13,600 nt of DNA from Candidatus Nitrosymbiomonas sp. (GCA_020724185.1 DYHL01000050.1:1-13600); one strand, 5' to 3'. Counted from the first letter of the stretch, positions 1-7,441 are shown. Notes: a model not told the origin generated them from the letters alone. Made by a program: numbers and translations.

Positions 1-1
1 G

Positions 2-572
2 GTCGGGGTAGCGGCGGTTGTCGTCTATCTGTGGTCGTCATCCGCGGCGGTCGGCGCGGTGCGCCACAGCCTCAACCGGATCTGGGACGTGAAACGGAGC
101 CGCCCGTTCTGGCGGAGAAAGCTGCTCGAGGTCGGGACGACCCTCATGCTTGCCGGAATCCTGGCCGCTCTGGTTATCATCTCAGTGGGCCTGTCCATCC
201 TGGCGGAGCTCGGGTGGCGGATCCCTCTCTCGGGACCGTTCCGCGACCTAGTGCTGGATGGCCCGGTTCGGGCGGCAGGTACGGTTGTGCTTGCGTTCGT
301 GGCGTTCCTCCTCGTCTACGGCATGCTTCCCAACAGGCCGCTTCGCCTGCAGTGGCTGTGGCCCCGGCGCACTCGTCGCCGCCCTTCTGTTTGAGGCGGC
401 GCGACACGCCGCCTTCTGGGGCCTTGCACGGTTTGCCCAATACCAGCTCGTGTACGGCTCCATGGCCGGCATCGTCGTCTTCGTCCTGTGGACGTACGTC
501 ACGGCGATGATCCTGCTGATCGGTGCGGAGATCGCTCGGTGCTTGGCGCCCCCACATCCCGGAGGTGAATAG
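2..572 (+). pseudogene. YihY/virulence factor BrkB family membrane protein, C-terminal part, frameshifted
   Basis: The gene enters from the left edge and ends at the TAG at 570-572. From base 2 the frame reads a BrkB-type helix, then the family-like stretch ALNRIWDV (here SLNRIWDVK), then two hydrophobic segments up to LQWLW near 360. There the frame changes by one base. The continuation GALVAALLFEAARHAAFWG and two further hydrophobic segments lie in the next frame. Removing one C from the CCCC run at 362-365 restores a continuous protein of about 190 residues, matching the C-terminal part of this roughly 280-300 residue integral membrane family, whose biochemical role is not settled. Both halves keep good family similarity, so either the decay is recent or the extra C is a sequencing or assembly error. 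The gene lies 5 bases upstream of the trehalose gene, so co-transcription is likely. Family assignment is fairly sure; true pseudogene status is not. Confidence 0.8.
561..567 (+). promoter_or_regulatory. Shine-Dalgarno sequence of the trehalose gene
   Basis: GGAGGTG lies 10 bases before the ATG at 578, inside the last codons of the upstream membrane-protein gene. It supports 578 as the start rather than the internal Met15, and suggests the two genes share a transcript. Confidence 0.7.
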
Positions 573-577
573 GGGTC

Positions 578-2881
578 ATGGTCGAGAGGGCCTCAAGAAC
601 CACTCAGGCCCAACGCGCCATGCGAGAACTACTAGGCGGGCGGCAACTGATCGTTGTCAGCAATCGGGAGCCGTACGCTCATCGCCGGGGCAGGCGGGGC
701 CTTGAGGTGGAAAGCCCGGTCGGAGGGCTCGTGGCCGCGCTCGATCCGGTCCTGCAGGCCACCGGCGGCGTGTGGGTGGCCTGGGGGAGCGGGGAGGCTG
801 ACTTCGAGGTCGTTGACGCCCACGATTGCATTCGGGTTCCACCCGAGGCGCCGAGCTACGCCCTGCGGCGAGTGCGCCTGACCAGCGACGAGGTGGAGCA
901 GTATTACCGCGGCTACGCGAATCAGTCCCTTTGGCCACTCTTCCATCTGGCCGTGGACAAGGCCCGGTTCGTTCGCCGGAACTGGACAGGGTACCAGACC
1001 GTCAACCGGCACTTCGCAGACGCGACCTTGAGCATGGTGTCCGGTGACGCCGTAGTCTGGATTCACGATTACCACCTCGCTCTTTGCCCTCTCTACCTGC
1101 GCCAGGACCGGCCCGACCTCTTCCTGTCGCACTTCTGGCACATTCCTTGGCCGGCCTGGGACGTGTTCCGGATCTGCCCTCAGAGCGCCGAGCTCATCGA
1201 GGGCCTGCTCGCCAACGACCTGTTGGGGTTTCATCTCCGGCGCCACGCGGACAACTTCCTCGACTGTGCCGAGCGCGAGATGGGTGCCGAGGTAAGCCGA
1301 GAGGAAGGTCTTGTCGAGTACCACGGGCGTTACACCCGAGTGCAGGCGTTTCCCATCAGCATAGACCAGGACAGATGGGAACGGACGGCGGAATCGCAGG
1401 AATGTGAGCGGTGGATGGCCCGGTTGCGCCATCGCTTCCGCCTGGCCGATCGGTCCATCGGGGTCGGTGTTGATCGTCTTGACTACTCCAAGGGAATCCC
1501 CGAGCGGCTCCGTGCCATAGAGGTGCTCTTCCAGCAGGCACCGGGTGTTCGTGGCCGGTTCGTCTTCATTCAGAAGTCCGAGCCCAGCCGGACGCGGATC
1601 AAAGCCTACCGCGACCTGCAGAGCCACGTTGAGGCCGAGATCGAGCGGATCAACGCGTTCTACGGAACAGAGACCTGGCAGCCGGTAGTCTACATCCCCC
1701 GCCCTCTGCCCCCCGCGGGGATGGCAGCGCTTTACCGGATGGCCGATGTCTGCCTTGTGACCTCCCTCCAGGATGGGATGAACCTGGTCGCCAAGGAGTT
1801 CATAGCTTCACAGGTTGATGGCCGCGGGGTACTTGTTCTCAGCGAACTGGCCGGAGCCGCCGACGAGGCGCCCTGGTCGCTTACCATCAACCCGTTCGAT
1901 TCCGAGAGCGTCGCCGAAACACTGCAACGGGCACTACGCATGCCACCTGCGGAGCGCCGGGAACGCATGCAGCACATGCGGGGCCACCTGCAACAGCACG
2001 ACATCTACCACTGGATGGAGCAGCACTTCCGTGCCGCGGCGCGCTTGCTGGCCACAAGGACGGCAACCAGATCCGTGTTCACAGACATGGAGGAGATCCG
2101 GCAGCAAGTCACGGCACGCGATCACCTGGCGGTGCTCGTGGACTTCGACGGGACCCTTGCCCCGATCTCAGATCCACCGGATGATGCGAACCCGCCTCCG
2201 CTGGCGCGCGCGGTCCTGGCACGTCTGGCCCGTCGTCCGAGGTGCCTAGTGGCCGTCATCAGCGATCGCGCCCTGGATGACCTGAGGCAGCGGGTGGGCC
2301 TGCCGGGCGTCACGTACGTGGGCAGCCACGGCTTCGAGATCGCCGGACCGGGCTGGGGATCCGAGCGGCGGCAGGCGGCGGAAGTCCGGGCCCTCATCGC
2401 GGCCTGTAGTCAGCGCCTGAGGAGCCGGCTGCGGGACGTGCAAGGCGCCACCGTTGAGGACAGGGGCCTCACCACCACCGTTCACCACCGGATGGTCCAG
2501 CGCGACCAGGTCGAGACCATCCGCCAGGCCGTGCTGGAGGAGGTCGGGCGTGTGCCTCCCGGGAAGCTCGCGATCCGGCGGGGGAAGACGATGCTGGAGA
2601 TCCGGCCAGCGATCGATTGGGACAAGGGGCAGGCTGCCCTGTGGCTGTTGGAGCACGTCCTGGGCAAGGATTGGCGCAGGCGATGCGCCGTGCTGTACGC
2701 GGGGGATGACCGTACGGACGAGGACGCATTCCTGGCCTTTGCAGATGATGGCGTCACCGTCAAGGTGGGCGCCAGTCCCTATCCTACCGCTGCCAGGTAT
2801 GCCGTCAGCAATGTGGCCGAGCTACATGCGCTGCTGGAGGCTATCTGGGCCTGGGTCCAGCCCCCGGTGGTCCCGCGCTAG
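578..2881 (+). CDS. otsAB: Bifunctional trehalose-6-phosphate synthase/trehalose-phosphatase (OtsA-OtsB fusion)
   Basis: This 767-residue cytoplasmic protein joins both enzymes of the OtsAB pathway: a GT20 synthase making trehalose-6-phosphate from an NDP-glucose and glucose-6-phosphate, then a HAD phosphatase releasing trehalose. The synthase domain covers about residues 20-490. Visible motifs are LIVVSNREP near 23-31, PVGGLVAAL, the YRGYANQSLWPLFH block, WIHDYHL with Asp164, HFWHIPWP with His188, VDRLDYSKG with Arg300 and Lys305 (sugar-nucleotide phosphate binding in the family), and LQDGMNLVAKE with Asp399. The phosphatase domain covers about 515-760, with the HAD nucleophile motif DFDGT (Asp522, Asp524), the SHG block, and the DDRTDED metal-binding motif at 710-716. 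The N-terminal motif reads NREP where classical OtsA has NRLP, which places it in a divergent GT20 clade. Trehalose remains the best guess because the partner domain is a typical OtsB. The 3' end overlaps the convergent DUF3048 gene. Confidence 0.93.
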   Translation: MVERASRTTQAQRAMRELLGGRQLIVVSNREPYAHRRGRRGLEVESPVGGLVAALDPVLQATGGVWVAWGSGEADFEVVDAHDCIRVPPEAPSYALRRVRLTSDEVEQYYRGYANQSLWPLFHLAVDKARFVRRNWTGYQTVNRHFADATLSMVSGDAVVWIHDYHLALCPLYLRQDRPDLFLSHFWHIPWPAWDVFRICPQSAELIEGLLANDLLGFHLRRHADNFLDCAEREMGAEVSREEGLVEYHGRYTRVQAFPISIDQDRWERTAESQECERWMARLRHRFRLADRSIGVGVDRLDYSKGIPERLRAIEVLFQQAPGVRGRFVFIQKSEPSRTRIKAYRDLQSHVEAEIERINAFYGTETWQPVVYIPRPLPPAGMAALYRMADVCLVTSLQDGMNLVAKEFIASQVDGRGVLVLSELAGAADEAPWSLTINPFDSESVAETLQRALRMPPAERRERMQHMRGHLQQHDIYHWMEQHFRAAARLLATRTATRSVFTDMEEIRQQVTARDHLAVLVDFDGTLAPISDPPDDANPPPLARAVLARLARRPRCLVAVISDRALDDLRQRVGLPGVTYVGSHGFEIAGPGWGSERRQAAEVRALIAACSQRLRSRLRDVQGATVEDRGLTTTVHHRMVQRDQVETIRQAVLEEVGRVPPGKLAIRRGKTMLEIRPAIDWDKGQAALWLLEHVLGKDWRRRCAVLYAGDDRTDEDAFLAFADDGVTVKVGASPYPTAARYAVSNVAELHALLEAIWAWVQPPVVPR

Positions 2882-3881
2882 CAGCAAAGGGCCGGTCCAC
2901 GGGAAACAGCTCTATCCACACCGGCCCCCGGGGTAGCGCGACGGGACCGCCGGTTGCGGTCTGCAGCGCCAGGGGCCTGTCCTTGGACCTTCGCCAGGTC
3001 CCCTCGACGATGCGGCCTTCGGTGATGATTGCGAGGCGTCCTCCGCCGATCAGGTTGATCTTGCTGCTCGGGGCTCCCTGCTCCAGTACGTCGCGCCACT
3101 GCACGAACGCGATCAGTACCGATGCCGGCGCGATTTGCCTGCCGTCCGCGTCCAGGTGCGGGCGGCCGTCCTGGTCGCGGAGATACCGGCGCTGCCCGGC
3201 GTCGTAGCGGTAGCGGACCGCGTAAAGCGGGCCGTAGTCGAGCACGACCGTCTCAGAAGGCATGGCGTCGAGCACCACCATCCGCGCAGCGGGCTCCATT
3301 GAGTAGGGCACGCTACCCATCCGCACGTTCAGCGGCTTCTTTCGTAGTTCGGCGCGCAGGCGGTCGGTCCGCGTGTAGAGGTTGTGGGGCATCTTGCGCG
3401 TGGGGTCGCGCCAGAACGGCCCCGAGGCCCAGAACTCGTTGATGACCGGGAGCTTCCGCGCCCGTATTGAAGCCAGCGCTTCCGCGCTGTGGCCGGCGTG
3501 TACCAGAATCGCGCCCAGGTCCGAGGCGATCTCCAGCATGTACATCCGCGCGCTGCGTACCGGGCCGATCGCCGTGGGAGCGTCCCCGCAGTAAGAGGCA
3601 AGAAAGCGCGTGATGCGCGCCTCGGTTGGAAGCGCGTAGACCAGGCACGCGTCGGCCAGCCCTGACTGCGGCCGGGCCTGCGGGGTGTTTTCGATCACGA
3701 CCAAGAACGGCGTTTCCCCGTCGGCGCCGGGGATGAGCACGCGCTCTACTTCGGGCGACGCCGGCGCCTCGTGAGCGGCCTGCCCCCCTTGGGGACCCGT
3801 GTCACGCCACGCGAGCATTCCAGCGGCGAGTACCACCGCCACGGTCACCGACCAGATTGCCGCTCTTTGCTTGAGGCCCAC
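2841..3881 (-). CDS. DUF3048 domain-containing membrane-anchored protein (YerB-like)
   Basis: This 346-residue protein starts at a GTG. It has a short basic start and a hydrophobic segment at about residues 8-24, which should place the rest outside the membrane; there is no lipobox. Family hallmarks are visible: FLVVIENTPQARPQSGL at about 59-75, ITRFLA, the invariant-looking GPVRSAR at 106-112, then RKMPHNLYT, and a C-terminal half with the pattern of a WRRSKDRPLAL strand followed by PRGPVWIELFP. Together these match the N- and C-terminal DUF3048 lobes. The molecular function of the family is unknown, although it is widespread in Gram-positive-type bacteria (YerB of Bacillus). The last 14 or so residues are a Pro/Gly-rich tail encoded over the end of otsAB on the other strand. 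A TATAAT box lies just upstream (see the promoter entry), leaving room for only a few leader bases. Family call is confident; the start is less so. Confidence 0.88.
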   Translation of the reverse strand: MGLKQRAAIWSVTVAVVLAAGMLAWRDTGPQGGQAAHEAPASPEVERVLIPGADGETPFLVVIENTPQARPQSGLADACLVYALPTEARITRFLASYCGDAPTAIGPVRSARMYMLEIASDLGAILVHAGHSAEALASIRARKLPVINEFWASGPFWRDPTRKMPHNLYTRTDRLRAELRKKPLNVRMGSVPYSMEPAARMVVLDAMPSETVVLDYGPLYAVRYRYDAGQRRYLRDQDGRPHLDADGRQIAPASVLIAFVQWRDVLEQGAPSSKINLIGGGRLAIITEGRIVEGTWRRSKDRPLALQTATGGPVALPRGPVWIELFPVDRPFAASAGPPGAGPRPR

Positions 3882-3892
3882 GGGTGAGTAAC

Positions 3893-3898
3893 ATTATA
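3893..3898 (-). promoter_or_regulatory. Candidate -10 box for the DUF3048 gene, near-leaderless
   Basis: A perfect TATAAT is read on the minus strand, 11 bases before the GTG start codon at 3881-3879. Counting 7 bases from the box puts the transcript start near 3885-3886, a leader of only 4-5 bases with no room for a Shine-Dalgarno site. No convincing -35 hexamer is seen at 16-18 bases spacing, so this could be chance, but a six-for-six match in such GC-rich sequence is notable. Confidence 0.45.
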
Positions 3899-3919
3899 GC
3901 GGTGGGGGAGCCCCGCCGC
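3899..3919 (+). promoter_or_regulatory. GC-rich hairpin upstream of ndk
   Basis: GCGGTGGGG at 3899-3907 can pair with CCCCGCCGC at 3911-3919, giving 9 pairs including one G-U around a GAG loop. It ends 8 bases before the ndk Shine-Dalgarno site and directly abuts the TATAAT box of the divergent gene. It has no U-run, so it is not a standard terminator. It could be a leader structure of ndk, an operator between the two divergent genes, or simply GC-rich chance. Confidence 0.3.
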
Positions 3920-3938
3920 GACCGCATGGAGGTGGAGT

Positions 3939-4532
3939 ATGCCAGATGCACGATACGAACGCACCCTCGTCTTCCTCAAGCCGGACGGTGTCCAACGTGG
4001 GCTGATCGGGAAGATCGTGGGGCGGTTCGAGCAGGCGGGGTTGAAGGTGATTGGCCTGAAGATGATGCGGGCGACGCCCGAGCTGCTGGAGCGCCACTAT
4101 CCATCGGATGAGGGATTCCTGCGCACCATTGGCGGCAAGACGCGCGAGGCGTTTGAGGCCGCGGGCCTGGACGTCCGCCGCGAAGCGGGCACCGACGATC
4201 CCCTGGCCATTGGACAGAGGGTGCGGCAGTGGCTGATTGAGTTCGTCGCGTCCGCTCCGGTGGTCGCGTTCGTGCTGCAGGGTACGCACGCCGTCTCGGT
4301 GACCCGGAAGATAGTCGGCGACACGCTACCCTATCGGGCCGCGCCGGGAACTATCAGGGGCGATCTGTCCGCCGACTCCCCTGCTGTTGCGAACCTCCAA
4401 AAGCGCCCGGTGCGCAACCTGGTACACGCCTCGGGGACGCTCGATGAAGCCGAGGCCGAGATCGAGATGTGGTTCTCTCCCCAGGAGCTGTACGACTACC
4501 GGAGGGTGGACGAGGAGATCATCCTAGGGTAG
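3939..4532 (+). CDS. ndk: Nucleoside diphosphate kinase, long form
   Basis: It transfers the gamma phosphate of NTPs to NDPs through a phosphohistidine, keeping nucleotide pools balanced in the cytoplasm. At 197 residues it is clearly longer than the usual 130-150. The N-terminus holds LVFLKPDGVQRGLIG with Lys14. The active-site segment NLVHASG carries the phosphorylated His at residue 163; the usual HGSDS reads HASGT here. RAAPGTIRGD at 133-142 corresponds to the conserved nucleotide-binding arginine region, and the C-terminal EAEIEMWF is typical. The extra length is an insertion of roughly 45 residues (about 55-100) between the HY of helix 2 and the WLIEFVASAPVVAFVL strand, as in the long NDKs known from several deep bacterial lineages and archaea. 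GGAGGTGG at 3928-3935 supports the start. The stop overlaps the convergent neighbour by 9 bp. The function is near certain. Confidence 0.93.
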   Translation: MPDARYERTLVFLKPDGVQRGLIGKIVGRFEQAGLKVIGLKMMRATPELLERHYPSDEGFLRTIGGKTREAFEAAGLDVRREAGTDDPLAIGQRVRQWLIEFVASAPVVAFVLQGTHAVSVTRKIVGDTLPYRAAPGTIRGDLSADSPAVANLQKRPVRNLVHASGTLDEAEAEIEMWFSPQELYDYRRVDEEIILG

Positions 4533-5276
4533 CGCTTCACCCAGTACCCATCCGCTGCCTGAGAGCACCTCGCCGGCCCGTGGGTCGGACGGCAGGACCC
4601 CACGATCGGCCACCAGCGAGAGCGTGGCCCCGGCCGTGGCGATGCGCATCCACCAGAACCGGGCGCCGGTGGTCACGTTGGTCAGTTCGTGTGATTCGGC
4701 GACGTACCCCGTGACCAGAGCCGTCGCGTCGGCATCGCCGGAGGGCTCGTCCGCCCCATGGTGGATGCTCGATGCGAACGATTGGACCGGAGGGCGGTAC
4801 GATAGATCCGTTACCACCTCATAGGCGCGCGCGTCCGCGTACAGCGTGGCCTCGTGCAGTATCACCGCCAGGCGCACCGTGATCACCAGCCCCGGGCGCA
4901 GTCGCTGCTTGACGGCAAGGTAGTTCACCAGGTCAACCCGCAGCGGGAAGACCCCGGAGTACGGCTCGTCTTCTTCGGTGGGATTGAGCCACCCATCAAT
5001 CCATCCTTCGAAGCCGTCGTGGTCAGAAGGACCGGCGCCGGTCAGCGCGATGCGACAACTGTCGTCGGTGGCGAAGAAAGGCGTGGCGCTCAGCGCTTCG
5101 CCCGCCTCCTTGGTCTGCACCCAGATCTCGGGTCCCCCGCCAGGAGCCCATCGCACCAGCGTATGCCCGCCCTCGCTTGCGATGCGGCTGCCGGCCTGCG
5201 CAGCCCGCTGCGCAAGAGCCCAGTACTCGCGCACCTCGCGCACTGGGAAGCCGATGGCGGTGAAGTGGCTGGACAT
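4524..5276 (-). CDS. Conserved-looking protein of unknown function
   Basis: I do not recognise a characterised family. The 250-residue product begins MSSHFTAIGFPV and has an N-terminal stretch (to about residue 75) that looks like the small alpha/beta proteins starting with an SHF-x-x-IGFPV pattern seen in actinobacterial-type hypotheticals. The middle is acidic (NPTEEDEP), and the C-terminal half has alternating beta-rich segments. There is no signal peptide, membrane segment or catalytic motif, so a soluble cytoplasmic protein is likely. The frame stays open upstream to a TTG at 5321, adding 15 residues. I prefer the ATG at 5276 because GGAAGGA lies about 13 bases upstream, the similarity to those hypotheticals begins there, and nothing like a ribosome site precedes the TTG. 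It is divergent from nrfA and convergent with ndk, overlapping the latter by 9 bp. Confidence 0.7.
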   Translation of the reverse strand: MSSHFTAIGFPVREVREYWALAQRAAQAGSRIASEGGHTLVRWAPGGGPEIWVQTKEAGEALSATPFFATDDSCRIALTGAGPSDHDGFEGWIDGWLNPTEEDEPYSGVFPLRVDLVNYLAVKQRLRPGLVITVRLAVILHEATLYADARAYEVVTDLSYRPPVQSFASSIHHGADEPSGDADATALVTGYVAESHELTNVTTGARFWWMRIATAGATLSLVADRGVLPSDPRAGEVLSGSGWVLGEALP

Positions 5277-5403
5277 CGTCGCTACGGGATTCCTTCCCGG
5301 GGTGTCGCTCGATTCCTCCAAGAGCGTAGTCGGTTAGGGAGGTAATCCGCCTCCGCGGAAGAACGGTGTACCTGGACCGCCATCCGCTGGAAGGGGGCGA
5401 TCG

Positions 5404-6711
5404 GTGATGCGCAACCGCTACCTGGCGATCATGGCCCTGGGGGTTGTCCTTGCCGCGGGGATCGCCGCGCTGCTGGTGACGATCGTCATCCGGCAGCAAG
5501 AATCCCGCCTCACGTACTTTAGGGTTGTGGACGTGGCGGAGAACGAGCCGGATCCCGCGGTCTGGGGCCGCAACTTCCCCGACCAGTACGAGGCGTACCT
5601 CAAGACGGTGCGGACCTCCGAGCTTGTCAAGTACAGCGCCTACGGGCGATACGGTGGATCAGAGGCGTTCTCGAAGATCGACAAGTACCCTGATCTTGTT
5701 AGGATCTTTGCCGGAAACGCATTCAGCGTTGAGTACCGCGAGGAGCAGGGGCACCTCCAGGCGATGAAGGCGGTGCTGGAGACGAAGCGGCTCGGCGATG
5801 CGAAGCCGGGCACCTGCATGACCTGTAAGTCAAGCGACGTGCCCCGCCTGATGAAGTCGCTCGGCGCGGCCCAGTTCTACGCCACCCCCATGAAGGAGCT
5901 GGTTGAGAAGAACAATATCAAGCACCCTATCTCCTGCGCCGACTGCCACGACGCCAAGACGATGGCTTTGCGCGTGACCCGACCGGCGTTCATCGAGGCG
6001 ATGAAGGTCCGGGGGATTGACGTGGGCGCGGCTTCCAGGCAGGAGATGCGGACCTATGTGTGTGCACAGTGCCACGTGGAGTACTACTTCCGGGGTATGA
6101 CCGAGAAGTACCTGGTGTTTCCCTGGGCCAAGGGCTTGAAGATCGAGAACATTGAGGCCTACTACGACGAGATCAAGTTCTCCGATTGGGAGCACAAGAT
6201 CACCAGGGCGCCGATGGTCAAGGTCCAGCACCCCGAGTTCGAGCTGTGGTCCAGCGGGAACCACGCCCGCTCCGGCGTCGGCTGCGCGGACTGCCACATG
6301 CCATACAAGAGGGTGGGGGCGGTCAAGATCACCGACCACTGGATCCGCTCGCCCCTGCTCAACGTGCAGAACGTCTGCACGACCTGCCACCGCCAGTCCG
6401 AAGCCGAGATGCGCGCGCGCGTCCTGGAGGCCCAAGACCGGACCTACCAGTTGTTGACGCAGGCGGAACGGGCGATCGTTGATGCCATGGCCGCGATAGA
6501 GAAGGCTATGGCCGAGGGCGTCACCGATCAGGCGCTGGCCGAAGCCCGCGGCTTGCACCGCAAGGCGCAGATCCGATGGGACTTCATCAGCGCAGAGAAC
6601 AGCATGGGCTTCCACAGCCCGCAGGAGGCCGTCCGGGTCCTGGGCGACGCGATTGACCGCGCCAGGCAGGCCGAGATCGCCGCGCTTAAAGCGCCCCGAC
6701 CGAAGCGGTAG
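5404..6711 (+). CDS. nrfA: Ammonia-forming cytochrome c nitrite reductase, catalytic subunit
   Basis: This pentahaem enzyme reduces nitrite to ammonium with six electrons on the outer side of the cytoplasmic membrane. The 435-residue protein has a hydrophobic N-terminal anchor (about residues 8-28) without an obvious cleavage site, then five haem-binding motifs: the diagnostic catalytic CMTCK at 138-142, and CXXCH at 178, 220, 294 and 325. Expected active-site residues are present: Arg112 in YREEQGH, the tyrosine in CHVEYYF (227-228) and His287 in GNHARSGVGCADCH. Glu226, Lys273 and Gln275 (MVKVQHPE) match the ligands and shell of the conserved calcium site. The start is GTG or the directly following ATG (5407), with AAGGGGG at 5391-5397 as ribosome site. 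It is followed 9 bases later by nrfH and should form one transcript with it. No haem-lyase or assembly genes are nearby. Identification is very secure. Confidence 0.97.
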   Translation: MMRNRYLAIMALGVVLAAGIAALLVTIVIRQQESRLTYFRVVDVAENEPDPAVWGRNFPDQYEAYLKTVRTSELVKYSAYGRYGGSEAFSKIDKYPDLVRIFAGNAFSVEYREEQGHLQAMKAVLETKRLGDAKPGTCMTCKSSDVPRLMKSLGAAQFYATPMKELVEKNNIKHPISCADCHDAKTMALRVTRPAFIEAMKVRGIDVGAASRQEMRTYVCAQCHVEYYFRGMTEKYLVFPWAKGLKIENIEAYYDEIKFSDWEHKITRAPMVKVQHPEFELWSSGNHARSGVGCADCHMPYKRVGAVKITDHWIRSPLLNVQNVCTTCHRQSEAEMRARVLEAQDRTYQLLTQAERAIVDAMAAIEKAMAEGVTDQALAEARGLHRKAQIRWDFISAENSMGFHSPQEAVRVLGDAIDRARQAEIAALKAPRPKR

Positions 6712-6720
6712 GGGGAACCC

Positions 6721-7164
6721 GTGCGTTACGGGAGCGCCATCGGTCTCGCGCTGGCCCTTCTGGTCGGCTTCGTGCTCGGCCTGGGCGCCTACACGTTCGT
6801 CTACGGCAAGGGCTACTCATACCTGCTGGACGATCCCGCCGCCTGCGTCAACTGCCACATCATGCGCGACAACTACGACGCCTGGGCGGTCGCGACGCAC
6901 CGTACCGTCACATGCAACCAGTGCCACGTTCCTAAATCGGTCGCGGCCAAGTACCTGTCCAAGGCCAGGAACGGCTTCCTGCACTCGTACGCCTTCACGT
7001 TCAAGGACGTCCAGGTGATCCGGATCAGGCCGTCGAACCAGCGGGTTCTCGAGGCGAACTGCCAGTCCTGCCACGAGCGGATGGTCGCGCTCGTCGAGCC
7101 GCACGGCGCGCAGCCGTCGAAGTTGTGCTTCGCGTGCCACAAGGGCGTGGGGCACGGGTTCTAG
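6721..7164 (+). CDS. nrfH: Cytochrome c nitrite reductase small subunit, NapC/NirT-type quinol dehydrogenase
   Basis: NrfH oxidises membrane quinol and passes electrons to NrfA. The 147-residue protein shows one N-terminal transmembrane helix (about residues 5-27), then four haem motifs: CVNCHIM at 42-48, whose methionine two residues after the histidine matches the unusual haem-1 Met ligation of NrfH, CNQCH at 65, CQSCH at 114 and CFACH at 136. The length fits the family (about 150). The start is GTG, with GGGGGA at 6712-6717 between the nrfA stop and this start. It sits downstream of nrfA, the reverse of the nrfHA order described for epsilon- and deltaproteobacterial operons. The stop is 7 bases from the end of the convergent antitoxin gene. 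Very secure as NapC/NirT family; NrfH by context and haem count. Confidence 0.95.
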   Translation: MRYGSAIGLALALLVGFVLGLGAYTFVYGKGYSYLLDDPAACVNCHIMRDNYDAWAVATHRTVTCNQCHVPKSVAAKYLSKARNGFLHSYAFTFKDVQVIRIRPSNQRVLEANCQSCHERMVALVEPHGAQPSKLCFACHKGVGHGF

Positions 7165-7171
7165 CCGCTGG

Positions 7172-7441
7172 TTAGGCCCCCCGCAAACGCCCAGCAACAT
7201 ATTTGTGAAGGAGGCTCGAGATCAGGGTCTGATACGGGAGGCCCTCTTCGAGCGCTCGCTGCTGGATCGTCTCTAGATCCTTGGTCGAGATGCGGATATT
7301 GATCCGTCGGTCCTTCCGAAAGGTCGCGGCCGCATAGCGGCCATAACGCCTCCGCTCACCCTTCAGACCCCGGACCGATCGCCACTCACCTCGCTCTACG
7401 GAGTAAAGAAGTTCCTTCTCCTTCGAATCAAGCTTCGTCAT
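7172..7441 (-). CDS. CopG/ribbon-helix-helix family antitoxin (BrnA-like partner of BrnT)
   Basis: The 89-residue protein has a charged N-terminal half that would be expected to cover the toxin, and a ribbon-helix-helix DNA-binding part at about residues 42-82. There RINIRIS forms the beta strand, followed by KDLETIQQRALEEGLPYQTLISSLLHKYVAG, split here into helix A, the turn at GLPYQT and helix B. This pattern is typical of CopG-type antitoxins found beside BrnT toxins. It should neutralise the toxin by direct binding and repress the shared promoter. AAGGAGA at 7448-7454, six bases before the ATG, is a strong ribosome site lying inside the toxin gene. The two frames overlap by 14 bp (toxin stop at 7428). 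A strong site here against none for the toxin fits antitoxin excess. Confidence 0.85.
   Translation of the reverse strand: MTKLDSKEKELLYSVERGEWRSVRGLKGERRRYGRYAAATFRKDRRINIRISTKDLETIQQRALEEGLPYQTLISSLLHKYVAGRLRGA

Noticed and set aside
632..1627. Open minus-strand frame of about 331 codons opposite otsAB
   Set aside because: It lies fully antisense to well-conserved GT20 motifs, gives low-complexity Pro/Gly/Arg-rich protein, and is an expected by-product of GC-rich codon use.
5322..5403. FNR- or NarL-type operator upstream of nrfA
   Set aside because: I looked for TTGAT-N4-ATCAA and similar repeats. Only an 8-bp TCCGCGGA palindrome (5352-5359) was seen, which is too short to claim in GC-rich DNA.
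7143..7192. GGGCGT/ACGCCC repeat across the nrfH-antitoxin junction as a bidirectional terminator
   Set aside because: The stem has only six pairs around a loop of about 38 bases, with no T-runs, so it is not a credible terminator.
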